From JAADHG01 sp964418645 (GTDB lineage: Bacteria > Bacteroidota > Bacteroidia > Flavobacteriales > Flavobacteriaceae), in NCBI GenBank assembly GCA_964418645.1, contig CAYQME010000003.1:32319-96318 (forward strand): a stretch of DNA of 64,000 nucleotides, written 5' to 3'. The position numbers and the translations under genes are program-made. Below the pieces are notes generated by a model, which worked only from the letters and a program-made list of their open reading frames with translations, did no database searches and had not been told where the DNA came from. This document shows positions 18,088 to 26,378 of this stretch, in pieces; position 1 is the first letter of the stretch, and each line of letters opens with the position of its first letter.

Positions 18088-18125
18088 AGAATGTTTTTTA
18101 TCTATTCCCTCGAAGGAGGGAATCT
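18085..18125. repeat. Small hairpin beside the dehydrogenase start
   Basis: TTCCCTC and GAGGGAA pair around a four-base loop at about 18106-18123. It sits between the dehydrogenase ATG (18087) and the interspersed repeat at 18146-18254, in the would-be leader of the mRNA. Confidence 0.45.
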
Positions 18126-18145
18126 TATTATTATTTGTTTTTTTG

Positions 18146-18254
18146 GTCATTGCGAGACTTTTTAAAGTTGTGGCAATCTGTTTGTATTAAATTTAATATA
18201 TAAATTGATTTTCAATTAGAAAGATTACTTCAGTCGTTTCTCCTTCGTAATGAC
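18146..18254. repeat. MITE-like interspersed repeat with ~33-bp inverted ends
   Basis: The left end at 18146-18179 (GTCATTGCGAG ... GGCAATCT) and the right end at 18222-18254 (AGATTACTTC ... CGTAATGAC) are imperfect inverted copies around an AT-rich core. From memory, repeats with GTCATTGCGAG and GCAATCT ends are dispersed in many bacterial genomes. It fills the gap between the dehydrogenase and Gfo/Idh genes. Confidence 0.65.
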
Positions 18255-18257
18255 GTT

Positions 18258-19220
18258 TCATTTAAACTGGTTAATTATCATAGTTGCTACACGTAAAGCC
18301 TCTGTGCCATCATGTAGTGTTACAATAGGTTTTGTATTTGTATTTATGGCATTAGCAAAGGTTTCTAATTCATCTAGAATAGCATTGTTATTAAAAATTT
18401 CAGGATTATCAAAATAGATTTGTTTTTTTACACCTTCAGCATTTTGCAGAATCATATCAAAATCTCCTGGAATTTCAGGTGCATCCTTCATTTTTACCAC
18501 TTCGCATTTCTTTTCTAAAAAATCCACAGAGATATAAGCATCCTTTTGAAAAAATCGTGTTTTACGCATGTTCTTTAAAGAAATTCTACTTGCAGTGAGG
18601 TTGGCGACACAACCATTTTCAAATTCAATTCTAGCGTTTGCAATGTCTGGAGTATCACTGATTACCGAAACACCACTTGCAGAAACATGCTTTACTTTAG
18701 AGTTTACAACACTAAGGATAATATCAATATCATGAATCATTAAGTCTAAAACCACTGGGACATCTGTACCACGCGGATTAAACTCAGCCAAACGATGCGC
18801 TTCAATAAACATTGGGTTTTCAATTTGATCCTTTACGCCAATAAATGCAGGATTAAAACGCTCTACATGTCCTACTTGACCTCTTAGATCATGCTCCGCT
18901 AAAAGACGTCTAATCTCTTTGGCTTCTTCAACAGTTTTAGCAATAGGCTTTTCAATAAAAATATGTTTCCCTTTTGCTATGGCTTGTTTAGCACAATTAT
19001 AATGAGATAATGTTGGTGTTACTATATCAACCATATCTACAGCCTCTATAAGCGCTTCGACTGTGTTAAAATAGGTGTATCCAAATTCAGTTTCTACATG
19101 TTTTGCATTTTTTTCATCGGCATCATAAAAACCAATAAGTTCATATTTGTCGGATTGGTTAAGAAGTCTTAAATGAATTTTTCCAAGGTGTCCAGCACCA
19201 AGTACACCAGCTTTAAGCAT
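18258..19220 (-). CDS. Gfo/Idh/MocA-family oxidoreductase
   Basis: A 320-residue NAD(P)-dependent oxidoreductase. The N-terminal Rossmann domain has GVLGAGHLGKIHLRLL and the conserved EKPIAKT around residue 95; the C-terminal beta domain contains RLAEFNPRGTDVPVVLDLMIHDIDI, with the His-rich active-site region. The substrate is probably a sugar or sugar-nucleotide derivative but cannot be named. A promoter candidate (TATTTTTG) lies just upstream. It is divergent from pcm. Confidence 0.88.
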   Translation of the reverse strand: MLKAGVLGAGHLGKIHLRLLNQSDKYELIGFYDADEKNAKHVETEFGYTYFNTVEALIEAVDMVDIVTPTLSHYNCAKQAIAKGKHIFIEKPIAKTVEEAKEIRRLLAEHDLRGQVGHVERFNPAFIGVKDQIENPMFIEAHRLAEFNPRGTDVPVVLDLMIHDIDIILSVVNSKVKHVSASGVSVISDTPDIANARIEFENGCVANLTASRISLKNMRKTRFFQKDAYISVDFLEKKCEVVKMKDAPEIPGDFDMILQNAEGVKKQIYFDNPEIFNNNAILDELETFANAINTNTKPIVTLHDGTEALRVATMIINQFK

Positions 19221-19236
19221 AGTTTTTCGTTTTCAA

Positions 19237-19244
19237 CAAAAATA
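19237..19244 (-). promoter_or_regulatory. Candidate -7 box for the Gfo/Idh gene
   Basis: On the minus strand this reads TATTTTTG, fitting TAnnTTTG, 17 bases before the ATG at 19220. The -33 element is not clear. Confidence 0.45.
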
Positions 19245-19343
19245 GTTTTTTTGAAGCAGAAAAAAGCAAAAAGAAAATAGAAAATAGAGTTTGTGTTTTT
19301 TGAGGATTGCGTTACTTTTAAGTTTTAAAATTGACCTATAAAT

Positions 19344-19985
19344 TTGAAAGACACATTTAAACATAAAGGCCTTCGACAACAGTTAGTCGCTATTATTAAA
19401 GACAAAGGAATTATAGACGAAAACGTATTAAAAGCAATTGGAAAAGTGCCACGACATTTGTTTATGGATTCTGGTTTTTTAGACCATGCCTATCAAGATA
19501 AAGCATTTCCTATTGCTGCCGACCAAACCATTTCGCAACCTTATACAGTAGCTTATCAAACGGAGTTATTGCAAGTAAAAAAAGGAGATAAAATTTTAGA
19601 GATTGGTACAGGTAGTGGCTATCAAGCTGCTATTTTATGTGAGTTGGGTGCTACATTATATAGTATTGAGCGACAGAAAGAGCTATTTAAAAAAACGAGT
19701 AAGTTTTTACCAAAGCTAGGTTATGGTGCTAAAAAACTCATTTTCGGCGATGGTTATAATGGCTTGATAGAAGAAGCACCTTTTGATAGTATTATAGTTA
19801 CAGCAGGAGCACCTTTTGTGCCTAAGCCTTTACTAGAACAACTTAAAATTGGAGGACGTCTTGTAATTCCAGTTGGTGAAGATGTGCAAATTATGACCAT
19901 ATTTATTAGAAAAGGAGAAAAAGAGTTTGAAAAGCGCGAACTCGATCAGTTTCGTTTTGTGCCTTTATTGGAGGATAAAAATTAA
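19344..19985 (+). CDS. pcm: Protein-L-isoaspartate O-methyltransferase
   Basis: Pcm methylates L-isoaspartyl residues in damaged proteins using S-adenosylmethionine so that they can be repaired. The 213-residue protein has DQTISQPYTVAYQTELL, the SAM-binding ILEIGTGSGYQAAIL and VTAGAPFVPKPLLEQL. The start is TTG at 19344: no ATG precedes the conserved KDTFKHKG segment, and the first downstream Met (FMDSG) would delete it. It is divergent from the Gfo/Idh gene and convergent with a GNAT gene. Confidence 0.93.
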   Translation: MKDTFKHKGLRQQLVAIIKDKGIIDENVLKAIGKVPRHLFMDSGFLDHAYQDKAFPIAADQTISQPYTVAYQTELLQVKKGDKILEIGTGSGYQAAILCELGATLYSIERQKELFKKTSKFLPKLGYGAKKLIFGDGYNGLIEEAPFDSIIVTAGAPFVPKPLLEQLKIGGRLVIPVGEDVQIMTIFIRKGEKEFEKRELDQFRFVPLLEDKN

Positions 19986-20009
19986 TTACAATTTCGTTTT
20001 TCTGATAGA

Positions 20010-20501
20010 TTAAATTGTTTTCTCCATGGTATAATCGTCCATTACGAAACCATTACCAATATCTTGAACTATGGATCCTGTATTTACAAATCCCATATTT
20101 TTATAAGCTTTTATAGACTTGCTATTGTTTATGTTTACGGTCAATGTGATTTTAGTACAGTTTAGTTTATAGGCTTGTTGTGTAATAAATTCCATTGCTG
20201 TTTTACCCAAATCTATGCCACGATATTCTTTTTGTATATAAATCTTACTTAAAAATAAAGCGTCATCTTCTTTTTTAAAAGACAAATACCCAGCAGGAAT
20301 ATCATTATAATAAACTAGGTAGTAGTAATACCCTTGCTTAACTTGTGCTTCAATAGCTGTAGCGGTCTGAAACTTATGAATCATGTATTCTACTTGGGCG
20401 ACACCAATAATAGAGGTATAATGTTCATGCCAAATTGTAGATGCTAATTGTTCAATGAGGGTATAGCTCGCTTTGGTATTGGTAGCAATTATCTTAATCA
20501 T
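20010..20501 (-). CDS. GNAT-family N-acetyltransferase
   Basis: A 163-residue acetyltransferase. FLSKIYIQKEYRGIDLGKTAMEF is the acetyl-CoA-binding motif A (R/Q-x-x-G-x-G/A variant, here YRGIDLG), followed by ITLTVNINNSKSIKAYKNMGF (motif B). The acceptor is unknown; the VNINNSKSIKAYKNMGF form is seen in many bacterial small-molecule or protein acetyltransferases. It follows a minus-strand membrane protein by 6 bases, counting from that gene's stop, and may be co-transcribed with it. Confidence 0.85.
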   Translation of the reverse strand: MIKIIATNTKASYTLIEQLASTIWHEHYTSIIGVAQVEYMIHKFQTATAIEAQVKQGYYYYLVYYNDIPAGYLSFKKEDDALFLSKIYIQKEYRGIDLGKTAMEFITQQAYKLNCTKITLTVNINNSKSIKAYKNMGFVNTGSIVQDIGNGFVMDDYTMEKTI

Positions 20502-20507
20502 TTGTTT

Positions 20508-21128
20508 TTATTCTCGAATAATTCTTCCATAATTTGATAAATCAAAATACATTTCACTATAGTTTTTTATCTCTTTGATAGTAAAGAGATTCTCAACTCC
20601 TTTTATCCAAAAGGTTTTAAAATAATTTTTAAAATCTTCAAGTGTTTTCATATCAAAATCTTTTTTATCAACGGGTAATCCATTTAAAATAAATTCTCTA
20701 TTTACTGGGATATTATAATATTTAGTTAAAAGGATTTCATCATTAAGCATATTAATTGTAAAGTCAATTTGTCCATAAAAAACCCACCATTGGCTATAAA
20801 TTTTACTATTCATTTTCAATAAATCATTATTAACACCTTGATTGACAATATCTTTTAAATCTTTTAAATATTGAATTGTTTGTTCTTTATATGCATTCTC
20901 AAAAAAGATACTGTTTTCAGGAATATTTCTTAATTGTTGAATTTCAAAAAATAATTTTTCAAGAATTAAGTAGTCTCCAATAAGATTTGAATTATTCTCT
21001 TTCTTTTGATATTGTAATTGATTATATACAAGACCTAAAGCAAATAAGGCAATAATTAATAAAAAAACAGATGAAATAGTATTAAAGTTATTACTTAAAA
21101 GTTTAGACCATTTTTTGCTTTTCTCCAT
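20508..21128 (-). CDS. Unrecognised single-pass membrane protein
   Basis: A protein of about 206 residues with one transmembrane segment near the N-terminus (SSVFLLIIALFALGLVYNQL, about residues 19-38) and a helical, Lys/Glu/Asn-rich remainder; no motif is recognised. I chose ATG 21128, giving MEKSKKWSK; an ATG at 21140 would add MLPL. It lies about 90 bases downstream of the DUF3307 gene and just before the GNAT gene on the same strand, so it may belong to the SatD module. The topology suggests most of it lies outside the cytoplasm. No function is proposed. Confidence 0.65.
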   Translation of the reverse strand: MEKSKKWSKLLSNNFNTISSVFLLIIALFALGLVYNQLQYQKKENNSNLIGDYLILEKLFFEIQQLRNIPENSIFFENAYKEQTIQYLKDLKDIVNQGVNNDLLKMNSKIYSQWWVFYGQIDFTINMLNDEILLTKYYNIPVNREFILNGLPVDKKDFDMKTLEDFKNYFKTFWIKGVENLFTIKEIKNYSEMYFDLSNYGRIIRE

Positions 21129-21219
21129 AAGGGGTAGCATATTTTTATAAAGAATTTAATCATTGGTTTGATGTTGATTATAATTAAGCTAAGGTTATAG
21201 TGTTTTTGTTTTTATAATT

Positions 21220-21933
21220 TTAAAGTTGTAAGGATAATTCTATTAAATATTTGTATCCCATTGCAGTTGCTATTGCAATACCAAAACTTAATAATGTGCC
21301 AATTAAAATATATTCGGTTAAATTTCTATCATCAGCTTTGGATAAATCACCAAATCTGAATACAGATTTTGCTGCTAGAAGGAAGCCAATCCCTTCCCAA
21401 TAATTTAAAATTATAAAAGAAAAAATAAATAATCTTTCTAACATTCCAATATACTTTCCTGCTTGGTTTGGAGATGTGTCATTTATTTTCCATTTGGATA
21501 TAAGAATTTTAATTACAACAGAGGATACATAAGTCGTTATTAGAAGAAATGTTATTAAAAGTAACGACTTAATGCTGTAAATAGAAGTCATATTTATTTT
21601 AAAAGGAGCGTAATAATGGACGACTCCAAAAATTATAATAAAGTGCAGAATTTGGTCTGAAAAAAATAATATGCGTGAATTTATTTTCTCATTCAAATTC
21701 AATTTTATGAGATCAATGATGTAATGCGAAATTATTACAAGGATAATGCCTTTCCAGTAATGAAAGTTGAATTGTAATATTACTAATAATAGAACTGTAT
21801 GAATTAATAGATGCCAATATAAGTAGGGCGATTTATATTTTTTTTCTTTTTTGTTATCAATCCATTTATCAGATTGAAATAAAAAATCGCCCGCTAAATG
21901 AGCTAAAATAAACTTTATGGCTAGTGTTAACAT
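21220..21933 (-). CDS. DUF3307 family membrane protein
   Basis: A 237-residue polytopic protein with about six transmembrane segments. The N-terminus LAIKFILAHLAGDFLFQSDKW and the following YLYWHLLIHTVLLLVIL are typical of DUF3307: conserved His, Gly-Asp-Phe and Gln within the first helices. IISHYIIDLIK is also conserved. The function is unknown; the buried His/Asp suggests transport or an enzyme in the membrane. It overlaps the SatD gene by 7 bases, so the two are translationally coupled and probably act together. Confidence 0.82.
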   Translation of the reverse strand: MLTLAIKFILAHLAGDFLFQSDKWIDNKKEKKYKSPYLYWHLLIHTVLLLVILQFNFHYWKGIILVIISHYIIDLIKLNLNEKINSRILFFSDQILHFIIIFGVVHYYAPFKINMTSIYSIKSLLLITFLLITTYVSSVVIKILISKWKINDTSPNQAGKYIGMLERLFIFSFIILNYWEGIGFLLAAKSVFRFGDLSKADDRNLTEYILIGTLLSFGIAIATAMGYKYLIELSLQL

Positions 21934-22529
21934 TTACTTTTAATTTTTTGTTGATAGTAGTAAAGGAGTTTTCGAATTTCATCAAATCCACCTCTTTTTA
22001 GACCTGTGCTAATATTACTTTGTTTTTTGTTAAGTAGAATAGCCAATTGTTTTTGATTTATATAATCAGACTCTATTGCAGTCTTAATTATTAAACTAGA
22101 AGTTGGAGCCCAATTATTCATAGTTAGGGTGGCAAGGCCAAACATTAAATTCATTGTTTGATTGAAATCTTTCCATATGGTTTGAATAGTAAGAGTTTGT
22201 TTCTTTAGTTTCTCGAAAGCTTCCCCAGAATAGATAAAGGCACTTCCGTTTGATTCAGTTATTTTTTCTGATTCGTATGTTTTTTCTCCAATTCCAATTG
22301 CTAACCTAACGTCTAACGACTTATACTGTTTTATCGTTGACTTGATTAGTATTGCGACTTTTAACGCCTCGTTAGGCAATACTTCTATTTGAAAGCTATC
22401 ACCACGATATATTTCCCAAGTTTTTGGCTCTGAACCATATTCGTTCAAGACCGTTTTTAATTCTGGCATCCATTTTTGTACATCAACATTTCTGGAATTG
22501 ATAATATCTCCAGTTATGATTGCAATCAT
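21927..22529 (-). CDS. SatD-family protein: cyclase-like domain plus helix-turn-helix
   Basis: A 200-residue protein of the SatD family. The N-terminal MIAIITGDIINSR and YRGDSFQIEV place acidic residues Asp8 and Asp44 where class III nucleotidyl cyclases hold their two metal-binding aspartates, and VRLAIGIGE resembles the next cyclase strand; this is my inference from motif spacing. The last 45 residues (INQKQLAILLNKKQSNIS, then GFDEIRKLL) look like a helix-turn-helix. So it may couple nucleotide sensing to DNA binding. SatD was named in the streptococcal sat operon (secretion and acid tolerance). It is coupled to DUF3307, and a tandem palindromic promoter lies 16 bases upstream of the start. 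Confidence 0.8.
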   Translation of the reverse strand: MIAIITGDIINSRNVDVQKWMPELKTVLNEYGSEPKTWEIYRGDSFQIEVLPNEALKVAILIKSTIKQYKSLDVRLAIGIGEKTYESEKITESNGSAFIYSGEAFEKLKKQTLTIQTIWKDFNQTMNLMFGLATLTMNNWAPTSSLIIKTAIESDYINQKQLAILLNKKQSNISTGLKRGGFDEIRKLLYYYQQKIKSKC

Positions 22530-22545
22530 AAGTTCTAATTTTTTT

Positions 22546-22577
22546 CAAATATATATGCTTTTTTGCATATAATCAAA
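22546..22577 (-). promoter_or_regulatory. SatD promoter: TTTG-N20-TATATTTG
   Basis: On the minus strand the -7 box TATATTTG occupies 22553-22546 and a -33 TTTG occupies 22577-22574, 20 bases apart. The expected transcript start is about 10 bases before the SatD ATG. A 7+7 palindrome (22552-22571) fills the spacer. Confidence 0.65.
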
Positions 22578-22601
22578 TATATATGCTTTTTCGCATATAA
22601 T
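22546..22601. repeat. Two tandem 28-bp repeats, each with a palindrome (likely operator)
   Basis: Units 22546-22573 and 22574-22601 are directly adjacent and differ at a single base. Each contains TATATGC and GCATATA separated by six bases (22552-22571 and 22580-22599). One palindrome lies between the -33 and -7 boxes of the SatD promoter, the other immediately upstream of the -33. This geometry suits a repressor binding two sites, possibly SatD itself. Confidence 0.75.
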
Positions 22602-22686
22602 TTAAGTTATATTCTTTTTAGTGTATATTTAAAAATAAGGATACATATTCTCAGTAATATTTCAGTATAACAGAAAGTTTTGTTAT

Positions 22687-23217
22687 TTAATTTTTTGGTA
22701 AATATGCTTTAGGAATAGGGTTGTTTAGACTTTCCTGTGTCCAATATATATTAATAATCCACCAACGCTTACTATCATTTAATAGCTGAATACTATTAAT
22801 ACCACGCATAAAAGGTTTCTCGTCTGCCTCACTATGAAATGATTCGTAGGTACTAAAAACTTGGGTAATGTTTCCAAAGGTATTTGTGGTTCTGTGTATT
22901 TCTTTTTCAAAAAAACCATTTTCTACCAACCACTTTCCAGAACCAGTGATATAATCGTTAGGTGTCATAAAAAGTGCGCCAATGAAGCCTTCTTGGTTTT
23001 TACCTGATGGAATGAGTTTTGCATCTGGATGAAACAAATATTTAAAAAGTTCCCAATCTCGTGCTTCACCTTTTTCACCAGAGATTACGCCATATAAAGT
23101 TTCTAATATGCTGTTTAAGGATTGTACTTTAGAAGTATAATCTTTAGCAATTTCTTGTGCATTTAAAGAAAAAGTAACCATGAAACAACAAATGAGCATT
23201 GTGTGAATTTTATTCAT
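22687..23217 (-). CDS. Secreted NTF2/SnoaL-like protein
   Basis: A 176-residue protein with a signal peptide (about 1-20, ending LNAQ). The mature part has the NTF2-like layout: an N-terminal helix pair (SILETLYGVISGEKGEARDWELFKYLFHPDAKL) followed by beta strands ending RWWIINIYWTQES. It belongs to the SnoaL/NTF2-like superfamily by appearance; ligand or reaction is unknown. It lies 35 bases downstream of the DUF5686 gene on the same strand and could be co-transcribed. Confidence 0.7.
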   Translation of the reverse strand: MNKIHTMLICCFMVTFSLNAQEIAKDYTSKVQSLNSILETLYGVISGEKGEARDWELFKYLFHPDAKLIPSGKNQEGFIGALFMTPNDYITGSGKWLVENGFFEKEIHRTTNTFGNITQVFSTYESFHSEADEKPFMRGINSIQLLNDSKRWWIINIYWTQESLNNPIPKAYLPKN

Positions 23218-23252
23218 AATTAAATATTTTAGAAAACGTTTAAAGTTAGTTA

Positions 23253-25715
23253 TTAAAAACTAATCCCAAAAATAACGGCATCGGCTATAAATCCGTTTTG
23301 GTAAGACCGTACATAGTCCACTCGTAAAAATCGAAATTTCCCCCAACCTAAATTATCTATACCAATATTAAATTCTTGGTAAGGTGTGTTATTACTTGTA
23401 GAGAGATTATGTGCGCCAATAACCATGTTAAAATTGAGCTTGTTTAACAACGGTATTTTTCCCAAAATATAGCCTTTAAAGTTATGTTGTGCATGAAACT
23501 CCATATACGATTTATTAGTGCTTAAGCTGTAATACGGCAAGTTGTTAAACGCGTTTACATAGTTGCCACGACTCACATGCGTTTGGTTGCCATTAAAATG
23601 CTGAAAGTCCATAAACGCAATGGCATCGGCATTAAAAAATGTGCCTGCTCTTAAGTTATATTGAAAATAGCCTTTGTTGCCAATATTAAAACCTTGTGTT
23701 AATCGGGCTTTAATCTGCTCGAAATTATAATTGTTAATACTGGCTCCAAAGCCTTTTTCGTAACCTAAAAATAGGGTTGGGTATTTACTATTTGAAATAT
23801 TGAACTTACTATTAGGATAACTTAAATACTGTTGCCCAAAATTAATACGTGCCGATACATTAAGTTTAAAAATGTTATGTGTATTAAAAGGAGCCACTCC
23901 AAAAGCAGTATTGTCTAATGGATTGTTACTTGTGTAAGCATTATTCTCATCATTTATAAAGGTTTGATCTGTAGTATTAAAAAGTGGTGTGCGCTTTTCG
24001 TAACTTAAAGTAGAGTAGAAGCGAAGTCCGTTAAAGAGTTCTTGTGAAAACGATACTTGAGCAAAACTCTTCTCATACAATTTCATGTAATTATCTTCAA
24101 AAAATAAAGTACTAACTGAGTTTACCAGTTTTGAAATGGGTTGCCGAATATTAAACTGACTTGTAGTTACACCTCCTGAAAGCGTTAAAAATGGCCGGCT
24201 TACATTATTAAATTTATAAGTTATTGAAGCGGTTGAACGTAAGCGTTTATCGGAAATACTATAATTGAGATTTGCTTTGGCTCTAAAATAGCGTTTAAAC
24301 TCATCGTAATTTTTTCTAAAATACAGGCCTAAATTGCTATTCCAGCCTTGTACAGTATTAAAACTTGTAGAAGCTATTGGAGAGCTAAAATCCAAATTGT
24401 AATGCTGGTAAGTGTTGGTGTAGTTGTAGCCTGAAACTACATCCATAATTTTAAATTTGTTCGAAACAGCATCAATAGAATCTAAATAGGTTTTAGATTT
24501 TCTAATGATTTGTATGCTGTCTTTTTTTACGTAATCGTTAGATTCTTCAAAGGTTAATGGTACAGGACGAAAGGTGTTCCAGTAAATAGAGTCTTTTTTA
24601 TTGGCTTTATCTGCGAATGATAATACCTCTTTTGTAAATGTTCTTTTGGTGAAATTTGGCATAAAATTATAATTGCTATATACTGCTGTAAAACGTCCAT
24701 CGCCTTTTATGCCAAAAATGCCATATTTAAAATTTATGCTTTGTGAGATGAGTACCCAAAAAGTATCATTTTCAGAATAGGAAAAGGTTTGTTTTAGAGT
24801 AATATAGTCAGCTACAGGAATTTGAGCTTGCTGGCCTGTAATGGTTAATTCTAAAGCGTAAATAGCCCATTGGTCTTCTACAATATAAATACTACCCGAA
24901 AAAATACGATCGTTTTTTCGACGTGGAATTACCTTAATTTTATTTATAAGATTGCCTTTTTCATCATAAAAAACGCCTTCTAGTTTATAACGATAATAGT
25001 TAAAGGCAAAATCAGCAATTGGTGACACAATTTGATTGCCTAACTCAACCGTATTATTATAAAAATTATAATCGACATCGCTTGCATTATTAAAGCTAAA
25101 ACCATTGTTGTCGCCACTTACTTTTGAAGCAATAATTTTTTCTTTGAGTTTATCTGGACTTTGATATTCAATTTTTGAAATGGTTTCCGATAGATAAATA
25201 ATTCCACTTCTTGTAGAATCTAATCCACCTCCAAGGTCACCAAGTTCTTGTCCCAGAATTTTTTTAGGAGCATCTTTTATTCTTATTAAACCACGTGAGT
25301 AAAAATCTGCTTTAAAGGCATTAATCTTTTCTAAGAATTGTTTCCGCTTTGCAATAGTATTTCTTATAATACGATTTGCTGGATTATCGTTAGCATTAAT
25401 AACAACTTCATCCAAATTAATGTTTTCTTCAGTAAGAATAGCATCCAAACGATATGGAAAAGCAGTTGCCGTAATGTTCTTTTTTAGGGTTTTATAGCCC
25501 AGATATTTAAATACTATGGTATAAGGTTTCTCTTCTGAAATATTTAGTTCATATTTCCCATCATCATTACTTGTAGTACCTGTATAGGTACCTTCAATAT
25601 ATATATTTACAAAAGCTAATGGGTTATTGTTTGTATCAGTTACGATACCTTTTACTTGCGAGAAAACAAAACTACTGAACAATAGCGAAAGCGTGAGGAG
25701 TAATTGTTTTTTCAT
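23253..25715 (-). CDS. DUF5686 outer-membrane protein with carboxypeptidase-like regulatory domain
   Basis: An 820-residue protein with a signal peptide (1-19, ending VFSQ). Residues about 20-100 are a CarboxypepD_reg-like domain (VKGIVTDTNNNPLAFVNIYIEGT), as at the N-terminus of TonB-dependent transporters, but no plug domain follows. The rest matches DUF5686, with ANRIIRNTIAKRKQF near 110 and a beta-barrel-like C-terminal half ending in an aromatic strand (IADAVIFGISF). It is expected in the outer membrane; no substrate is known. It has its own gap upstream (120 bases to smpB). Confidence 0.85.
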   Translation of the reverse strand: MKKQLLLTLSLLFSSFVFSQVKGIVTDTNNNPLAFVNIYIEGTYTGTTSNDDGKYELNISEEKPYTIVFKYLGYKTLKKNITATAFPYRLDAILTEENINLDEVVINANDNPANRIIRNTIAKRKQFLEKINAFKADFYSRGLIRIKDAPKKILGQELGDLGGGLDSTRSGIIYLSETISKIEYQSPDKLKEKIIASKVSGDNNGFSFNNASDVDYNFYNNTVELGNQIVSPIADFAFNYYRYKLEGVFYDEKGNLINKIKVIPRRKNDRIFSGSIYIVEDQWAIYALELTITGQQAQIPVADYITLKQTFSYSENDTFWVLISQSINFKYGIFGIKGDGRFTAVYSNYNFMPNFTKRTFTKEVLSFADKANKKDSIYWNTFRPVPLTFEESNDYVKKDSIQIIRKSKTYLDSIDAVSNKFKIMDVVSGYNYTNTYQHYNLDFSSPIASTSFNTVQGWNSNLGLYFRKNYDEFKRYFRAKANLNYSISDKRLRSTASITYKFNNVSRPFLTLSGGVTTSQFNIRQPISKLVNSVSTLFFEDNYMKLYEKSFAQVSFSQELFNGLRFYSTLSYEKRTPLFNTTDQTFINDENNAYTSNNPLDNTAFGVAPFNTHNIFKLNVSARINFGQQYLSYPNSKFNISNSKYPTLFLGYEKGFGASINNYNFEQIKARLTQGFNIGNKGYFQYNLRAGTFFNADAIAFMDFQHFNGNQTHVSRGNYVNAFNNLPYYSLSTNKSYMEFHAQHNFKGYILGKIPLLNKLNFNMVIGAHNLSTSNNTPYQEFNIGIDNLGWGKFRFLRVDYVRSYQNGFIADAVIFGISF

Positions 25716-25834
25716 ATAAATTGATAAAGTTAGTGATACTACTATAGACGTCTTTATTTAATAAAAGACTATCTAACTGTTTTCAAACTTAGAGATTAAA
25801 CTCTTAGTAAATTGTTATAGCTCTCTTAAACTTA

Positions 25835-26290
25835 TTAGAAATTTTTCTTAATGCGGTCTAAGTCGCGCTTGTTATCTCGGTCTTTAATAGACTCGCGTTT
25901 ATCGTAAAGTTTTTTTCCTTTGGTAAGTGCTATTTCAAGTTTAGCGAATCCTTTTTCATTAATAAATAAACGCAAAGGTACAATGGTAAGTCCTGTGTTT
26001 TTTACTTCTTTTTCAAGCTTTCGTAGTTCGCGCTTATTGAGTAAAAGCTTGCGTTCGGCTTTGGGCCTATGGTTGCTATAGTTTCCATAGGCATACTCTT
26101 CAATAGACATATTGATAACAAAAAGCTCACCTTGTTCATTAAATTCACAAAAGCTTTCAGCTATTGAGGCTTTACTTTGTCTGATGGATTTAATTTCGGT
26201 TCCAGTGAGCACAATACCTGCAGTGTATTTATCGATTATTTCGTACTCAAAGCGCGCTTTTTTATTTTGTATGTTTATGTTTTTTTGCAT
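25835..26290 (-). CDS. smpB: SsrA-binding protein SmpB
   Basis: SmpB binds tmRNA and delivers it to stalled ribosomes. The protein has 151 residues: [33 protein letters not shown] is the conserved N-terminal part, with [13 protein letters not shown] and the basic C-terminal tail [15 protein letters not shown]. The ATG at 26290 is the start; the in-frame TTG at 26299 lies inside a -7 box (TACCTTTG), so initiation there is unlikely. The tmRNA gene is not in the window. Confidence 0.96.
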   Translation of the reverse strand: MQKNINIQNKKARFEYEIIDKYTAGIVLTGTEIKSIRQSKASIAESFCEFNEQGELFVINMSIEEYAYGNYSNHRPKAERKLLLNKRELRKLEKEVKNTGLTIVPLRLFINEKGFAKLEIALTKGKKLYDKRESIKDRDNKRDLDRIKKNF

Positions 26291-26296
26291 TGCAGC

Positions 26297-26304
26297 CAAA
26301 GGTA
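26297..26304 (-). promoter_or_regulatory. -7 box of smpB
   Basis: On the minus strand this reads TACCTTTG (TAnnTTTG). It ends six bases before the ATG at 26290, so the transcript would be nearly leaderless. The -33 element is weak. Confidence 0.55.
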
Positions 26305-26378
26305 AATAATTTAAGATTATTTTAGAATATTCATGTTAAGTATTATGTAGATTTATGGCATAAATAAAAAACATTAAA

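Noticed and set aside
17927..18190. Plus-strand open frame across the dehydrogenase start
   Set aside because: It is antisense to the NAD-binding region and runs into the interspersed repeat.
19339..19346. TAAATTTG as a promoter -7 box for pcm
   Set aside because: It overlaps the TTG start codon, so transcription would begin inside the conserved N-terminus; that does not fit the family alignment.
22546..22601. Short tandem repeat that might be read as a CRISPR remnant
   Set aside because: There are only two units, directly adjacent with no spacer, and no cas genes. The promoter geometry explains them better.
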